Source of the DNA: an uncultured Lachnospiraceae bacterium
Lineage (GTDB): Bacteria > Bacillota > Clostridia > Lachnospirales > Lachnospiraceae
Direction: 5' to 3'
NCBI GenBank assembly: GCA_900316075.1
Contig: ONBT01000010.1
Span: 1-64,000, forward strand
DNA: 64,000 nucleotides
The notes under the pieces were generated by a model. That model did not search any database, was not told where the DNA came from, and saw only the letters and a program-made list of their open reading frames with translations. A program made the position numbers and the translations under genes. This document shows positions 9,436 through 18,267 of the stretch, piece after piece. The stretch's first letter is position 1. The number at the start of each line of letters is the position of its first letter.

Positions 9436-11760
9436 ATGGACGCTGTAAGAGAAACAATTTCGGGTTTGACAAGTGAAGAAGTACGGCAGCGGGTGGAAGC
9501 CGGCCGGGTGAATGTGACGGAGACCAGCACCGGCAAGACCGAGGGGCAGATTGTCCGGGACAATATCTGCACCTATTTCAATGCGATATTTGCGGTCCTG
9601 GCGGTCCTCCTTATCATCGCCGGCTCCTATAATGACCTTTCCTTCCTGATCGTCATTGTCGTAAATACCATCATCGGCATTGTCCAGCAGATTTCCTCCA
9701 AGCGGACCATCGACAAGCTGACCCTGCTCACGGTGTCCGACTATGAGGCGGTCCGGGACGGGGCCAAGGTCAAGGTCAAGGCAGACCGGCTCGTGCAGGA
9801 CGACTGCGTATTCCTCTCCTCCGGGCAGCAGATCCCGGCCGATGCGGTAGTCCTCTCCGGTACGGTCAATGTGAATGAATCCCTCCTGACCGGCGAAGCC
9901 GATGAAATCGAAAAGAAAAAGGGGGATACCCTTCTTTCCGGTTCCTTCATTTTGACGGGCAAATGTCTGGTCCGGCTGACAAAAGTCGGGGCCGAGTCCT
10001 ATGCGGCCAGACTCTCCGCGAAAGCCAAGGCAGCAGGAGAGAAGCAGTCGGAGATGGTCCGCTCCATCGATGCCATCGTCAAGGTGGCCGGTATACTGAT
10101 CATCCCGATGGGGGCTATCCTTTTCATTCAGTCCATGGTCGTAAACAAAAACGCCTTTTCCCCCAGTGTCGTCTCTGCCGTCGGAGCCGTCATCGGGATG
10201 ATTCCGGAAGGCCTCTACCTCCTTTTGACCGTGGCCCTGGCCATGAGCGCGGCCCGGCTGGCCATGCACCATGTGCTGCTCCATGACATGAAGTCCATCG
10301 AGGCCCTGGCCCGGGTGGACGTCATCTGTGTCGACAAGACCGGGACCATCACGGATGCGGCCATGAAGGTGACGGAGGTCTTCGGGGTCGGAAGCGGCAG
10401 CACCTCGGATTACGAGGGAGCCCTCAAGGCCTATATGGGGGCTGTGCCGGATAATAATGCCACAGCAGAAGCCCTGAGGACATATTATTCTGAAAAAGTA
10501 TTTTCAACGGCCTTCCATCCGGTAAAGGTCATCCCCTTTGACTCTAGAAGTAAGTACTCGGAGATTCAGTCGGCGGACGGGGTTTACCGGCTGGGAGCCC
10601 CGGAATATGTGGCAGACGCCTCTTCCCTTGAGGCGGGAAAACAGCGCCTGGACACCCTGAAAAACCAGGGCTCCCGGGTCATGGCCTTTGCAAAAGACGG
10701 GAAGACCCTTCTCTTCATTGCCATCGAAAACCACATCCGGGACAATGCCCCGGCTACCTTTGAATTTTTCAAAAACCAGGGGGTGGCCGTGAAGGTCATC
10801 TCCGGCGACAACCCGGAGACCGTGTCGAAAATTGCCGAGCGGGCGAAGATTGTCCATGCGGAGTCCTATATCGACATGACCGGAATTAAGCCCGGTTCCG
10901 TGGAACTTCATCAGGCGGCGGAAAAGTACACTGTTTTCGGCCGTGTCACGCCCGAGCAGAAGAAGGCCCTGGTCAAGGCCATCCGGACCGGGGGGAAGAA
11001 GGTCGCCATGACCGGCGACGGCGTGAACGACATTCTGGCCATGAAGGAGGCGGACTGCTCCATCGCCATGGGGTCGGGCTGCGAAGCCGCGGCCAATGCG
11101 GCCCAGGTGGTTCTCATGGATTCGGACTTTTTCCATATGAAGGAAATTGTCTCCGAGGGCCGGCGGGATATCAACAACCTCACGAGGTCCGCCACATTAT
11201 TTTTGTACAAGAACCTCTTTTCCCTCTTCCTGGCCATATTTTCCATCATCAATTTCATCAGCTATCCCCTGACGCCGGCCCAGATTTCCCTGATTTCGGC
11301 CTTCAATATCGGGATTCCGGCCTTCTTCCTGGCCTTTGAGGAAAATACAAAGAAGCAGAAGGACCACTTCATCCGGACGGTACTGCTCAAGTCTATGCCG
11401 GCCGCCCTCACGTCCTTCCTGGCCATTGCGGCCCTGGTCATCTTCAGCCAGACCTTCGGCATCAGCAATGAAGATATGAGTACGGCCTCCACCTTCCTTC
11501 TGGCCATCGTGGGCTTCATGATTCTCGTGGAGATTTCCCACCCCCTGAACCGCTATCGAATGACGGTCATCATCGGCTGCATTGCCGGCCTGATTGTGGC
11601 GGCCCTTTTGCTTCCGGATTTCTTCGCCCTGAAGGCGGTCTCGACCCGCTGCGTCATGCTCTTCGTCGTCTTCGCCCTGGCCGAGGACACGGTCATGCGG
11701 TGGCTGACAAGGCTTTTCAAGCTCCGGGCGCCTGCTTCTTCTCACAAGAAGGCCGCTTAA
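9436..11760 (+). CDS. P-type cation-transporting ATPase
   Basis: A 774-aa integral membrane pump. Visible P-type hallmarks are the actuator LTGEAD, the phosphorylation motif DKTGTIT (Asp near 300), the nucleotide domain, and the hinge TGDGVNDILAMKEADCSIAMG (near 526). The membrane motif before DKTGT reads IPEGLYLL, as in a Firmicute subgroup of Ca/Mg-type ATPases, rather than the CPC of heavy-metal pumps, so a calcium, magnesium or manganese substrate is inferred and not settled. About 10 TM segments are expected; the C-terminal set is clear. The start is uncertain: a stop codon lies two codons upstream of this ATG and no good ribosome site precedes it. A TTG 10 codons in is an alternative. 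Confidence 0.88.
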   Translation: MDAVRETISGLTSEEVRQRVEAGRVNVTETSTGKTEGQIVRDNICTYFNAIFAVLAVLLIIAGSYNDLSFLIVIVVNTIIGIVQQISSKRTIDKLTLLTVSDYEAVRDGAKVKVKADRLVQDDCVFLSSGQQIPADAVVLSGTVNVNESLLTGEADEIEKKKGDTLLSGSFILTGKCLVRLTKVGAESYAARLSAKAKAAGEKQSEMVRSIDAIVKVAGILIIPMGAILFIQSMVVNKNAFSPSVVSAVGAVIGMIPEGLYLLLTVALAMSAARLAMHHVLLHDMKSIEALARVDVICVDKTGTITDAAMKVTEVFGVGSGSTSDYEGALKAYMGAVPDNNATAEALRTYYSEKVFSTAFHPVKVIPFDSRSKYSEIQSADGVYRLGAPEYVADASSLEAGKQRLDTLKNQGSRVMAFAKDGKTLLFIAIENHIRDNAPATFEFFKNQGVAVKVISGDNPETVSKIAERAKIVHAESYIDMTGIKPGSVELHQAAEKYTVFGRVTPEQKKALVKAIRTGGKKVAMTGDGVNDILAMKEADCSIAMGSGCEAAANAAQVVLMDSDFFHMKEIVSEGRRDINNLTRSATLFLYKNLFSLFLAIFSIINFISYPLTPAQISLISAFNIGIPAFFLAFEENTKKQKDHFIRTVLLKSMPAALTSFLAIAALVIFSQTFGISNEDMSTASTFLLAIVGFMILVEISHPLNRYRMTVIIGCIAGLIVAALLLPDFFALKAVSTRCVMLFVVFALAEDTVMRWLTRLFKLRAPASSHKKAA

Positions 11761-11790
11761 ATATTCCTTTTCCTTTTCAAGCGATTTTGC

Positions 11791-11796
11791 TATAAT
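11791..11796 (+). promoter_or_regulatory. Extended -10 promoter of the Asp23/Gls24 gene
   Basis: TGCTATAAT (extended -10) lies 36 bp before the ATG. No good -35 is visible at 17 bp. Confidence 0.55.
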
Positions 11797-11826
11797 TGCT
11801 CGTATAGATTTCATGGAGGGTTTGTC

Positions 11827-12195
11827 ATGGCAAACGAAAAAAGCAGCTTTGAGGTCAAGGAAGGCGTCTTCATTTCAGCGGACGTGGTTGCCGTGATTGC
11901 AGGTCTTTCCGCGACCGAGGTCGATGGAGTTTCCTGCCTGGCCGGCGGCATTGAAAACGGCGATATCGAGAAGCTTTCGGCAGCCCGCCTGTCCCGGGCA
12001 ATCAAAATTATTTCCCACCCGGACGACTCGATCACCATTCGTCTCGCTATCGAAATCGCCTACGGATACGGCATTCCCGAAGTCACGGCGAATGTCCAGC
12101 AGAAGGTGGGAAGTTCAATCGAGAACATGACCGGCATCAAGGTCACCCATGTGGACATCAAGATTGCGTCCGTCGCAGTACCTGGAAATCACTGA
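11827..12195 (+). CDS. Asp23/Gls24 family envelope stress protein
   Basis: A 122-aa small protein with the Asp23 pattern: a GVFISADVVAVIAGLSATEVDGV start and a middle section VRLAIEIAYGYGIPEVTANVQQKV typical of the family. Members are peripheral to the membrane and linked to cell-wall stress; the YqhY subfamily sits next to nusB and has been tied to fatty acid synthesis. The position directly upstream of nusB here matches that arrangement. SD GGAGGG stands 6 nt upstream. Confidence 0.88.
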   Translation: MANEKSSFEVKEGVFISADVVAVIAGLSATEVDGVSCLAGGIENGDIEKLSAARLSRAIKIISHPDDSITIRLAIEIAYGYGIPEVTANVQQKVGSSIENMTGIKVTHVDIKIASVAVPGNH

Positions 12196-12312
12196 ATACG
12201 AAGCAGCTTTTGCTCATTCTGCGGGGTGCCGTGTGTCATGTTTTCCTGACTGCGGTGCCCTGTTTTCATACCTGACCTATACAAAGCACGAGATGTTCCT
12301 GCATCTTTTCAC

Positions 12313-12342
12313 ATGACTAATGTAAAGCGCAGGGACATTAGT
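12313..12342 (+). repeat. Post-stop motif copy forming a perfect dyad before nusB
   Basis: ATGACTAATGTAAAGC at 12313-12328 is followed by its own inverse, giving ACTAATGT-N11-ACATTAGT (12316-12323 and 12335-12342). It lies 30 bp before nusB. It could be an operator or a weak hairpin. Confidence 0.5.
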
Positions 12343-12371
12343 GTATTACAAAAATTACGGAGACTAGACTT

Positions 12372-12764
12372 ATGACGAGACGGGAAATCCGCGAAGCAGT
12401 ATTCAAGATTGTCTACATGTCGGACTTTTACAACGGGAAAGAGGCCGAGGAACAGGCGGCCACCTTCCTTAGCGGAATCGACGGCATGACGGACGAGGAA
12501 AAGAAGGAAATCGAAGGCCGGGCCGACGGGGTCATCGAGAAAAAGAAGGAGCTCGACTCCCTGATTGATGAGAAGACCGAGGGCTGGAAGGCCTCCCGTA
12601 TGCCGAAGACGGACCTGGCCACCATCCGCCTGGCCCTCTATGAGATCAGGGAGGAAGACCTGGATGCCGGCATCGCCATCAATGAGGCGGTCGACATCGC
12701 AAAGAAGTACGGGGACGAAAACTCCGGCTCCTTCGTAAACGGGGTCCTGGCCCGGCTGATCTGA
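12372..12764 (+). CDS. nusB: Transcription antitermination factor NusB
   Basis: A 130-aa all-helical RNA-binding protein, the usual length. The N-terminal MTRREIREAVFKIVYMSDF and C-terminal AINEAVDIAKKYGDENSGSF-type motif are diagnostic. NusB binds boxA RNA with NusE (S10) and supports rRNA transcription. It is the first gene of the run that continues into xseA. GGAG stands 9 nt before the ATG. Confidence 0.95.
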   Translation: MTRREIREAVFKIVYMSDFYNGKEAEEQAATFLSGIDGMTDEEKKEIEGRADGVIEKKKELDSLIDEKTEGWKASRMPKTDLATIRLALYEIREEDLDAGIAINEAVDIAKKYGDENSGSFVNGVLARLI

Positions 12765-12818
12765 GCACCTCCCATCAGGGAAGAGCAGCAGCTGTTTTTT
12801 TCGCAGGAGCGTTCGTTT

Positions 12819-14210
12819 ATGCCTGAGAAGAAAATCTACACCGTATCTGCGGTCAACCACATCATTTCTTCCATGTTCTCGGACGAGGACTTCTTCTCCT
12901 CCCTGGCCGTGACCGGAGAGGTTTCGAATGTGGTCTACCACCGGTCCGGCCACATCTATTTTTCCGTCAAGGATGCCTCGAGCGTCCTTCCGGCGGTCAT
13001 GTTCCGCTCGGCGGCCTCCGGCCTCAAGTTCAAGATGAACGACGGGGATCAGGTCGTAATCTACGGCTCTATCGGGGTCTACGAGCAGGGGGGCCGCTAC
13101 CAGCTCTATGCCCGGCGGATTGAGCGGGCCGGGGTCGGAGACCTCTACCAGCGCTTTGAAGAACTGAAGAAGAGCCTCTCCGAAGAGGGCATGTTTGATG
13201 AGGCCTATAAGCAGCCCATCCCTCCCTACGGGCTCAATATCGGGGTCGTCACGGCGCCGACCGGGGCCGTCATTCACGACATCATACGAAATGCCCGGCG
13301 GCGGAATCCTCATGTCTCCATCACCCTCTGTCCGGTCAAGGTTCAGGGGGAGGGGGCGGCCGAAGAGATTGCGACCGGTCTCGCCCGCATGGACACCATG
13401 GGCTTTGATACAATTATTGTGGGCCGGGGCGGAGGCTCCATCGAGGACCTCTGGGCCTTCAATGAAGAGGTCGTGGCCCGGCAGATTTTCGCCTCCCGGA
13501 CGCCGGTGATTTCCGGCGTCGGCCATGAGCCGGATGTGACGATAGCGGACTTCGTGGCGGACAAGCGGGCTTCCACCCCGACGGCGGCCGCGGAGCTGGC
13601 GGTCTTTTCCTACGACGAATTTGCTTCGGGCCTCAATGAAAAGAAGCAGCAGATGGCCCACGCCTTCTACCTGAAGGCCGAGCGGGTCAAGCGGGAAATC
13701 GAAAGGGACCGGGGGATGCTCGCGAGGCTGTCCCCGGAGGCCCGGGTCCGGTCTCTCTATCAGCGCCTTTCCGAGAAGGCCGACGCCCTGGATCAGGCCA
13801 TGCAGGTGAAAATATCCTCCACCCGGGAGAAGCTTCCCAGGCAGGCGGTCTATACAAGCTGTATGGAGAGGGCCCTGTCGGCTGTCCGGGGGCGGATTCC
13901 GAGACAGGCTGTCTTCAATTCAGCCATCGATACCCGTCTTTCAAATGTCAGGGCACGGGTGAAACTGGCAGAGGGCCGGCCGGCTGAACTCATGGAAAAA
14001 CGCCTGCTCGAGCGGAAGAGTAGCCTGGGCCGTACCGCCGCCGTGCTTGACGGGCTCTCCCCCTTGAAGAAACTGGCCAGCGGCTACTCCTATGTGACGG
14101 ATGAAGCCGGGCACAATGTGAAAAGCGTCACCGGTCTTTCGGAGGGAGACCTCCTTTCTGTCCGCCTTTCCGACGGCAGTGTGAAGACCAGAGTAGAGGA
14201 AATAGGATAG
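12819..14210 (+). CDS. xseA: Exodeoxyribonuclease VII large subunit
   Basis: A 463-aa subunit with an N-terminal OB-fold (YTVSAVNHIISSMF...VTGEVSNVVYHRSGHIYFSVKD), then the catalytic core with GVVTAPTGAVIHDI, IIVGRGGGSIEDLWAFN and GVGHEPDVTIADFVADKRASTPTAAAE, and a long coiled-coil C-terminal arm. Together with the small subunit it degrades single-stranded DNA in both directions. It lies 54 bp after nusB and 11 bp before xseB. Confidence 0.96.
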   Translation: MPEKKIYTVSAVNHIISSMFSDEDFFSSLAVTGEVSNVVYHRSGHIYFSVKDASSVLPAVMFRSAASGLKFKMNDGDQVVIYGSIGVYEQGGRYQLYARRIERAGVGDLYQRFEELKKSLSEEGMFDEAYKQPIPPYGLNIGVVTAPTGAVIHDIIRNARRRNPHVSITLCPVKVQGEGAAEEIATGLARMDTMGFDTIIVGRGGGSIEDLWAFNEEVVARQIFASRTPVISGVGHEPDVTIADFVADKRASTPTAAAELAVFSYDEFASGLNEKKQQMAHAFYLKAERVKREIERDRGMLARLSPEARVRSLYQRLSEKADALDQAMQVKISSTREKLPRQAVYTSCMERALSAVRGRIPRQAVFNSAIDTRLSNVRARVKLAEGRPAELMEKRLLERKSSLGRTAAVLDGLSPLKKLASGYSYVTDEAGHNVKSVTGLSEGDLLSVRLSDGSVKTRVEEIG

Positions 14211-14221
14211 AGGGAAACGAA

Positions 14222-14572
14222 ATGGCAGCAAAAAAGACGGAGAACAAGTTCGACTTTTCAGCTCTTTCCATCGAGGACGGGCTGAAGGAGCTCGATGAGA
14301 TTACGGCGAAGATGCAGGATCCCAACCTTCCCCTGGAGGAGGCCTTTGCCCTCTATGAAAAAGGGACGGCCCTTCTTTCCTACGTGAACGGAAAGGTGGA
14401 ATCCGTGGAGGCCAAGGTCCGGGTCCTGAAAGGGGACGGAACTACGGCCCCCTTCGGAAACTATGACGGGGGAAGCGGTGATGATGGCTCCGGAGAAGGT
14501 GGCGGAAGCGGCAGCGCCGGCGGAGCTGACCCCAATGGCTTCTACGGAGATGACGAGCTGCCCTTTGCCTGA
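14222..14572 (+). CDS. xseB: Exodeoxyribonuclease VII small subunit
   Basis: A 116-aa protein. The first 75 residues match XseB (SIEDGLKELDEITAKMQDPNLPLEEAFALYEKG). The family is usually about 70-85 aa; here a Gly/Asp/Ser-rich tail (about 80-112) is added, probably disordered. It lies in an operon with xseA. Confidence 0.93.
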   Translation: MAAKKTENKFDFSALSIEDGLKELDEITAKMQDPNLPLEEAFALYEKGTALLSYVNGKVESVEAKVRVLKGDGTTAPFGNYDGGSGDDGSGEGGGSGSAGGADPNGFYGDDELPFA

Positions 14573-14581
14573 GAATGAACA

Positions 14582-16450
14582 ATGATACTGGAACGAATAG
14601 AAAAAACAGGGGACATCAAGAAAATTCCCGAATCCGACCTGCCGGCTCTGGCGGGGGAGATTCGGTCTTTTCTGATTGAGACCCTTTCGAAAAAAGGCGG
14701 CCATCTGGCTTCGTCTCTGGGGACCGTGGAGCTCACCATGGCCCTGCACCGGGTCTTTGACCTGCCGGAGGACAAACTCATCTGGGACGTGGGCCACCAG
14801 GCCTATACCCACAAGATTCTGACCGGGCGGAAGGAGGACTTTGCCACCCTCCGGGATATGGACGGCATGAGCGGCTTTCCCAAGCGGACCGAATCGGACT
14901 GCGACGCCTTCGGGACCGGCCATGCCTCGACCTCTATTTCTGCGGGCCTCGGGATGGTGCGGGCCCGGGACCTCTCCGGCGACGACTACCATGTCATCTC
15001 CGTCATCGGCGACGGGGCCCTGACCGGGGGCATGGCCTTCGAAGGCCTGAACAACTGCGGGGCCCTGAAGACGAACTACATCATCGTCTTAAACGACAAC
15101 AATATGTCCATCTCCGAGAACGTGGGTGGAATGGCGGTCCAGCTGTCCCACCTTCGGACTTCGAAGGGGTATACGGACCTCAAGGATTCGGTTCAGTCCT
15201 CTCTTGAGAAGATTCCCGTCTACGGGGAGAAGATTGTCGCGAAGATCCGGCGGACCAAGTCCGGCATCAAGCAGCTGGTCATTCCAGGCATGGTCTTCGA
15301 GGAACTGGGCATCATGTACTTAGGCCCCGTGGACGGGCACAATATTCCGGCCATGGAGGATGTCTTCCGAAGGGCAGCTTCCTTCGAAGGCCCTGTCCTC
15401 GTCCATGTCGTTACGAAGAAGGGCAGGGGCTATGCCCCGGCCGAGCGGCACCCTTCCCGTTTCCACGGGGCGGAGCCCTTTGAAATCGAGAGTGGCCTCC
15501 CCTTGAACCACAAGGACGTCTCCTATTCCGACATCTTCTCCACGGTCATGTTGAAGATGGGGGAGCGGGACGAAAAGGTCTGCGCCGTGACGGCGGCCAT
15601 GATGGACGGGACCGGTCTCAAGCGCTTTCACAACCGCTTCCCCGAGCGCTTCTTCGACGTGGGAATTGCAGAAGAGCATGCCGTGACCTTTGCGGCGGGC
15701 CTTGCTGCCGACGGGTGGAAGCCGGTGGTGGCCATCTATTCCTCCTTCCTGCAGCGGGCCTACGATCAGATCCTGCACGACGTCTGCCTGCAGGACCTGC
15801 CGGTTGTCTTTGCCATAGACCGGGCAGGCATCGTGGGCCGGGACGGGCCCACCCACCAGGGGGTCTTTGATATCGCCTTTCTGTCCACGATTCCGAACAT
15901 GATGATTCTTGCTCCCAAGAACAAGTGGGAGCTTTCGGATATGCTGAAGTTCGCCCTCCGCTACGGACACCCGATTGCGGTCCGCTATCCCAGAGGGGCG
16001 GTATGTACGGACTTTCAGGACAAGCGGGCGAAGATTACCGTCGGAAAGTGCGAGGAGCTCATATCCGGCGATACGGTCTGCATACTGGCTCTGGGCTCCA
16101 TGGTGGAGAAGGCCGGGAAGGCCGTGGATTTGCTTGCTCAGAAGGGCTTTCACCCGACCCTTGTCAATGCCCGCTTTGCCAAGCCCATTGATTCGACCTA
16201 CCTCTGTCAGGCCAGGGAAAAGTACAAGGCCTTCATTACCATCGAAGACGGGGTATTGTCCGGCGGCTTCGGGGAGCAGGTCCTGAAAGTCCTCTATACC
16301 ATGGGCTACCGGGGGCAGGTGAAGAATCTCGGCTTCCCGGACGAATTCATCGGCCAGGGGGACTGCGGGCAGCTCTATGAAAAGTACGGCCTTTCGGCGG
16401 AAGCTATAGCCAAGGCTGTGGAAGAATCTTATGTCAAAGAAGCGACTTGA
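14582..16450 (+). CDS. dxs: 1-deoxy-D-xylulose-5-phosphate synthase
   Basis: A 622-aa thiamine-diphosphate enzyme that condenses pyruvate with glyceraldehyde 3-phosphate, the first step of the MEP isoprenoid pathway. Visible motifs are the early SKKGGHLASSLG and WDVGHQAYTHKILTGR, the TPP/Mg motif GDGALTGGMAFEGLNN, and DRAGIVGRDGPTHQG. ispA (prenyltransferase), often located between xseB and dxs, is absent. It overlaps tlyA by 20 bp, which suggests coupled translation. Confidence 0.97.
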   Translation: MILERIEKTGDIKKIPESDLPALAGEIRSFLIETLSKKGGHLASSLGTVELTMALHRVFDLPEDKLIWDVGHQAYTHKILTGRKEDFATLRDMDGMSGFPKRTESDCDAFGTGHASTSISAGLGMVRARDLSGDDYHVISVIGDGALTGGMAFEGLNNCGALKTNYIIVLNDNNMSISENVGGMAVQLSHLRTSKGYTDLKDSVQSSLEKIPVYGEKIVAKIRRTKSGIKQLVIPGMVFEELGIMYLGPVDGHNIPAMEDVFRRAASFEGPVLVHVVTKKGRGYAPAERHPSRFHGAEPFEIESGLPLNHKDVSYSDIFSTVMLKMGERDEKVCAVTAAMMDGTGLKRFHNRFPERFFDVGIAEEHAVTFAAGLAADGWKPVVAIYSSFLQRAYDQILHDVCLQDLPVVFAIDRAGIVGRDGPTHQGVFDIAFLSTIPNMMILAPKNKWELSDMLKFALRYGHPIAVRYPRGAVCTDFQDKRAKITVGKCEELISGDTVCILALGSMVEKAGKAVDLLAQKGFHPTLVNARFAKPIDSTYLCQAREKYKAFITIEDGVLSGGFGEQVLKVLYTMGYRGQVKNLGFPDEFIGQGDCGQLYEKYGLSAEAIAKAVEESYVKEAT

Positions 16451-17357
16451 TATTCTGGTAACGGAACGGGGCCTGGCGGCATCCCGGGAGCGGGCCAAGC
16501 GCCTGATCATGGAGGGGAAGGTCTTCGTGGACGGGCAGCGGGAAGATAAGCCCGGCATGACCTTCGCAGAAGACTGCGAGGTGACTCTGAAGGGGGAGGA
16601 CATGCCCTATGTCTCCCGGGGCGGTTATAAGCTGGAGAAGGCCATGAAGACCTTCCCCCTTGCGCTTACCGGGAATGTCTGCATGGACATCGGGGCTTCA
16701 ACCGGGGGCTTCACGGACTGCATGCTCCAAAACGGGGCGGCCAGGGTCTACTCGGTCGACGTGGGCTATGGCCAGTTCGCCTGGTCCCTGAGGACGGACC
16801 CCCGGGTCGTCTGCATGGAAAAAACGAATGTAAGGTACCTCACGGAAAAGGAGATTCCTGAGCCTCTGGACTTTGCCTCCTGCGATGTCTCCTTCATTTC
16901 CCTTTCGAAGGTCCTGCCCGCGGCCTATAATCTTTTGAAGCAGGGCGGCCAGATGGTCTGCCTCATCAAGCCCCAGTTCGAGGCCGGGAAAGACAAGGTC
17001 GGGAAAAAGGGAGTCGTCCGGGAGCCTTCGGTCCACCGGGAGGTCATCGCCAAGGTGGTGGAGGATGTGAAGGTCATAGGCTTCACTCCATTAGGCCTCA
17101 CTTTCTCCCCGGTCAAGGGACCCGAGGGAAATATCGAGTACCTGATCTGGCTCAGCAAGGACAGGGCAGGAAAGTCGCCGGTGCCTGTACCGGACAAGGA
17201 CGGCCGGGTGGCAGAAGACACGCCTTTGGAACTTCCGCCCCTGGCAGCAGATGCAGAAAACCCGGTCTCCGTAACCGACGCTCTGCCTGAGGGAGAGGCC
17301 CTCGAAGATATTATTCATGAGACGGTGCAAAAAGCCCACGAGGAACTGGACCGATGA
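16431..17357 (+). CDS. tlyA: TlyA family rRNA 2'-O-methyltransferase
   Basis: A 308-aa protein. An N-terminal S4 RNA-binding domain (KKRLDILVTERGLAASRERAKRL) is followed by an FtsJ/RrmJ-like SAM methyltransferase domain with DIGASTGGFTDCML and LIKPQFEAGK. TlyA proteins methylate C1409 of 16S and sometimes C1920 of 23S rRNA. About 65 residues after the catalytic domain (from about 243) form a Pro/Glu/Asp-rich tail not usual for the family. The start overlaps the end of dxs. Confidence 0.92.
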   Translation: MSKKRLDILVTERGLAASRERAKRLIMEGKVFVDGQREDKPGMTFAEDCEVTLKGEDMPYVSRGGYKLEKAMKTFPLALTGNVCMDIGASTGGFTDCMLQNGAARVYSVDVGYGQFAWSLRTDPRVVCMEKTNVRYLTEKEIPEPLDFASCDVSFISLSKVLPAAYNLLKQGGQMVCLIKPQFEAGKDKVGKKGVVREPSVHREVIAKVVEDVKVIGFTPLGLTFSPVKGPEGNIEYLIWLSKDRAGKSPVPVPDKDGRVAEDTPLELPPLAADAENPVSVTDALPEGEALEDIIHETVQKAHEELDR

Positions 17358-18199
17358 AAAGCTTTCTCATAATCACAAGGGATGAAAAAGAACGAAACCG
17401 GACCCTGGCCCGGCGGATGGCGTCTGAGATTGAACTCAAGGGCGGCAAGGCCTGCATCGCCGTGGAACCGCCCCGGGGCAACGACGACCCCATGCCCGTG
17501 CCCGAGGGGACGGACTGCATTCTGACGGTCGGCGGGGACGGGGCCCTGATCCGGGCGACCCGGCGGACTTTCGGGACCGGGGTGCCCCTTCTGGGCATCA
17601 ACGCGGGGCATTTGGGGTACCTCTGCGACCTCGACGCCGATTCGGTTTTCGATGCTATTGACAGCATCATCGCCGGCGATTATGATATCGAAGAGAGGAT
17701 GCTCCTCGAGGGAGGCCTCGAATCCAGTGAAAAGCGCATCGCGGCTCTGAACGATATTGTCATATCGTCCGAGAATCCCGCCCAGGTCATTTCGATTACC
17801 GTCTATGTGAACGGAACGGTGCTCTACCGCTTCAACGGCGACGGAATCATTTTTTCCACCCCCACAGGCTCTACGGCTTACAATCTTTCCGCCAACGGTC
17901 CCATCGTCGATCCCCTGATCGAGCTCATCCTGATGACGCCGATCAACCCGCACACATTGAATTCCAGAAGCATTATTCTCTCCAGTGCCGATGAAATCGC
18001 GGTCGAGATTACCCGCCGCCGCCAGCACACGAGGGAGGCCGCCATCGTTTCCTTCGATGGAAATTCGATAGAGGAGTTCCTGCCCGGGGACCGGGTCCTG
18101 GTTCGAAAGGCCGCGGAAAAGGCCCGGATTGTGCGTCTTTCGGATATGAACTTCCTCGAGCGCATCGGAAAGAAGCTGAAGTCCGAGACGGGATTATAG
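17354..18199 (+). CDS. nadK: NAD kinase
   Basis: A 281-aa enzyme that phosphorylates NAD to NADP. The GGDGALIRATR motif (GGDG near 57), LLGINAGHLGYL, and the Gly-rich FSTPTGSTAYNLSANGPI segment are all present. ATGA overlap with tlyA indicates coupled translation. argR, often between nadK and recN in Clostridia, is missing. The TAG stop is followed immediately by the 14-mer GAATAATGTAAAAC. Confidence 0.96.
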   Translation: MKSFLIITRDEKERNRTLARRMASEIELKGGKACIAVEPPRGNDDPMPVPEGTDCILTVGGDGALIRATRRTFGTGVPLLGINAGHLGYLCDLDADSVFDAIDSIIAGDYDIEERMLLEGGLESSEKRIAALNDIVISSENPAQVISITVYVNGTVLYRFNGDGIIFSTPTGSTAYNLSANGPIVDPLIELILMTPINPHTLNSRSIILSSADEIAVEITRRRQHTREAAIVSFDGNSIEEFLPGDRVLVRKAAEKARIVRLSDMNFLERIGKKLKSETGL

Positions 18200-18213
18200 G
18201 AATAATGTAAAAC
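18200..18213 (+). repeat. Post-stop motif copy (GAATAATGTAAAAC) after nadK
   Basis: Identical to the copy after the HD-GYP gene and again directly after a stop codon, with an in-frame TAA two codons on. Confidence 0.6.
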
Positions 18214-18267
18214 ACATACTTTCCCGCGTCCGTCCCTGGACCGATGGAAGGGGAGGTTTATTACAGT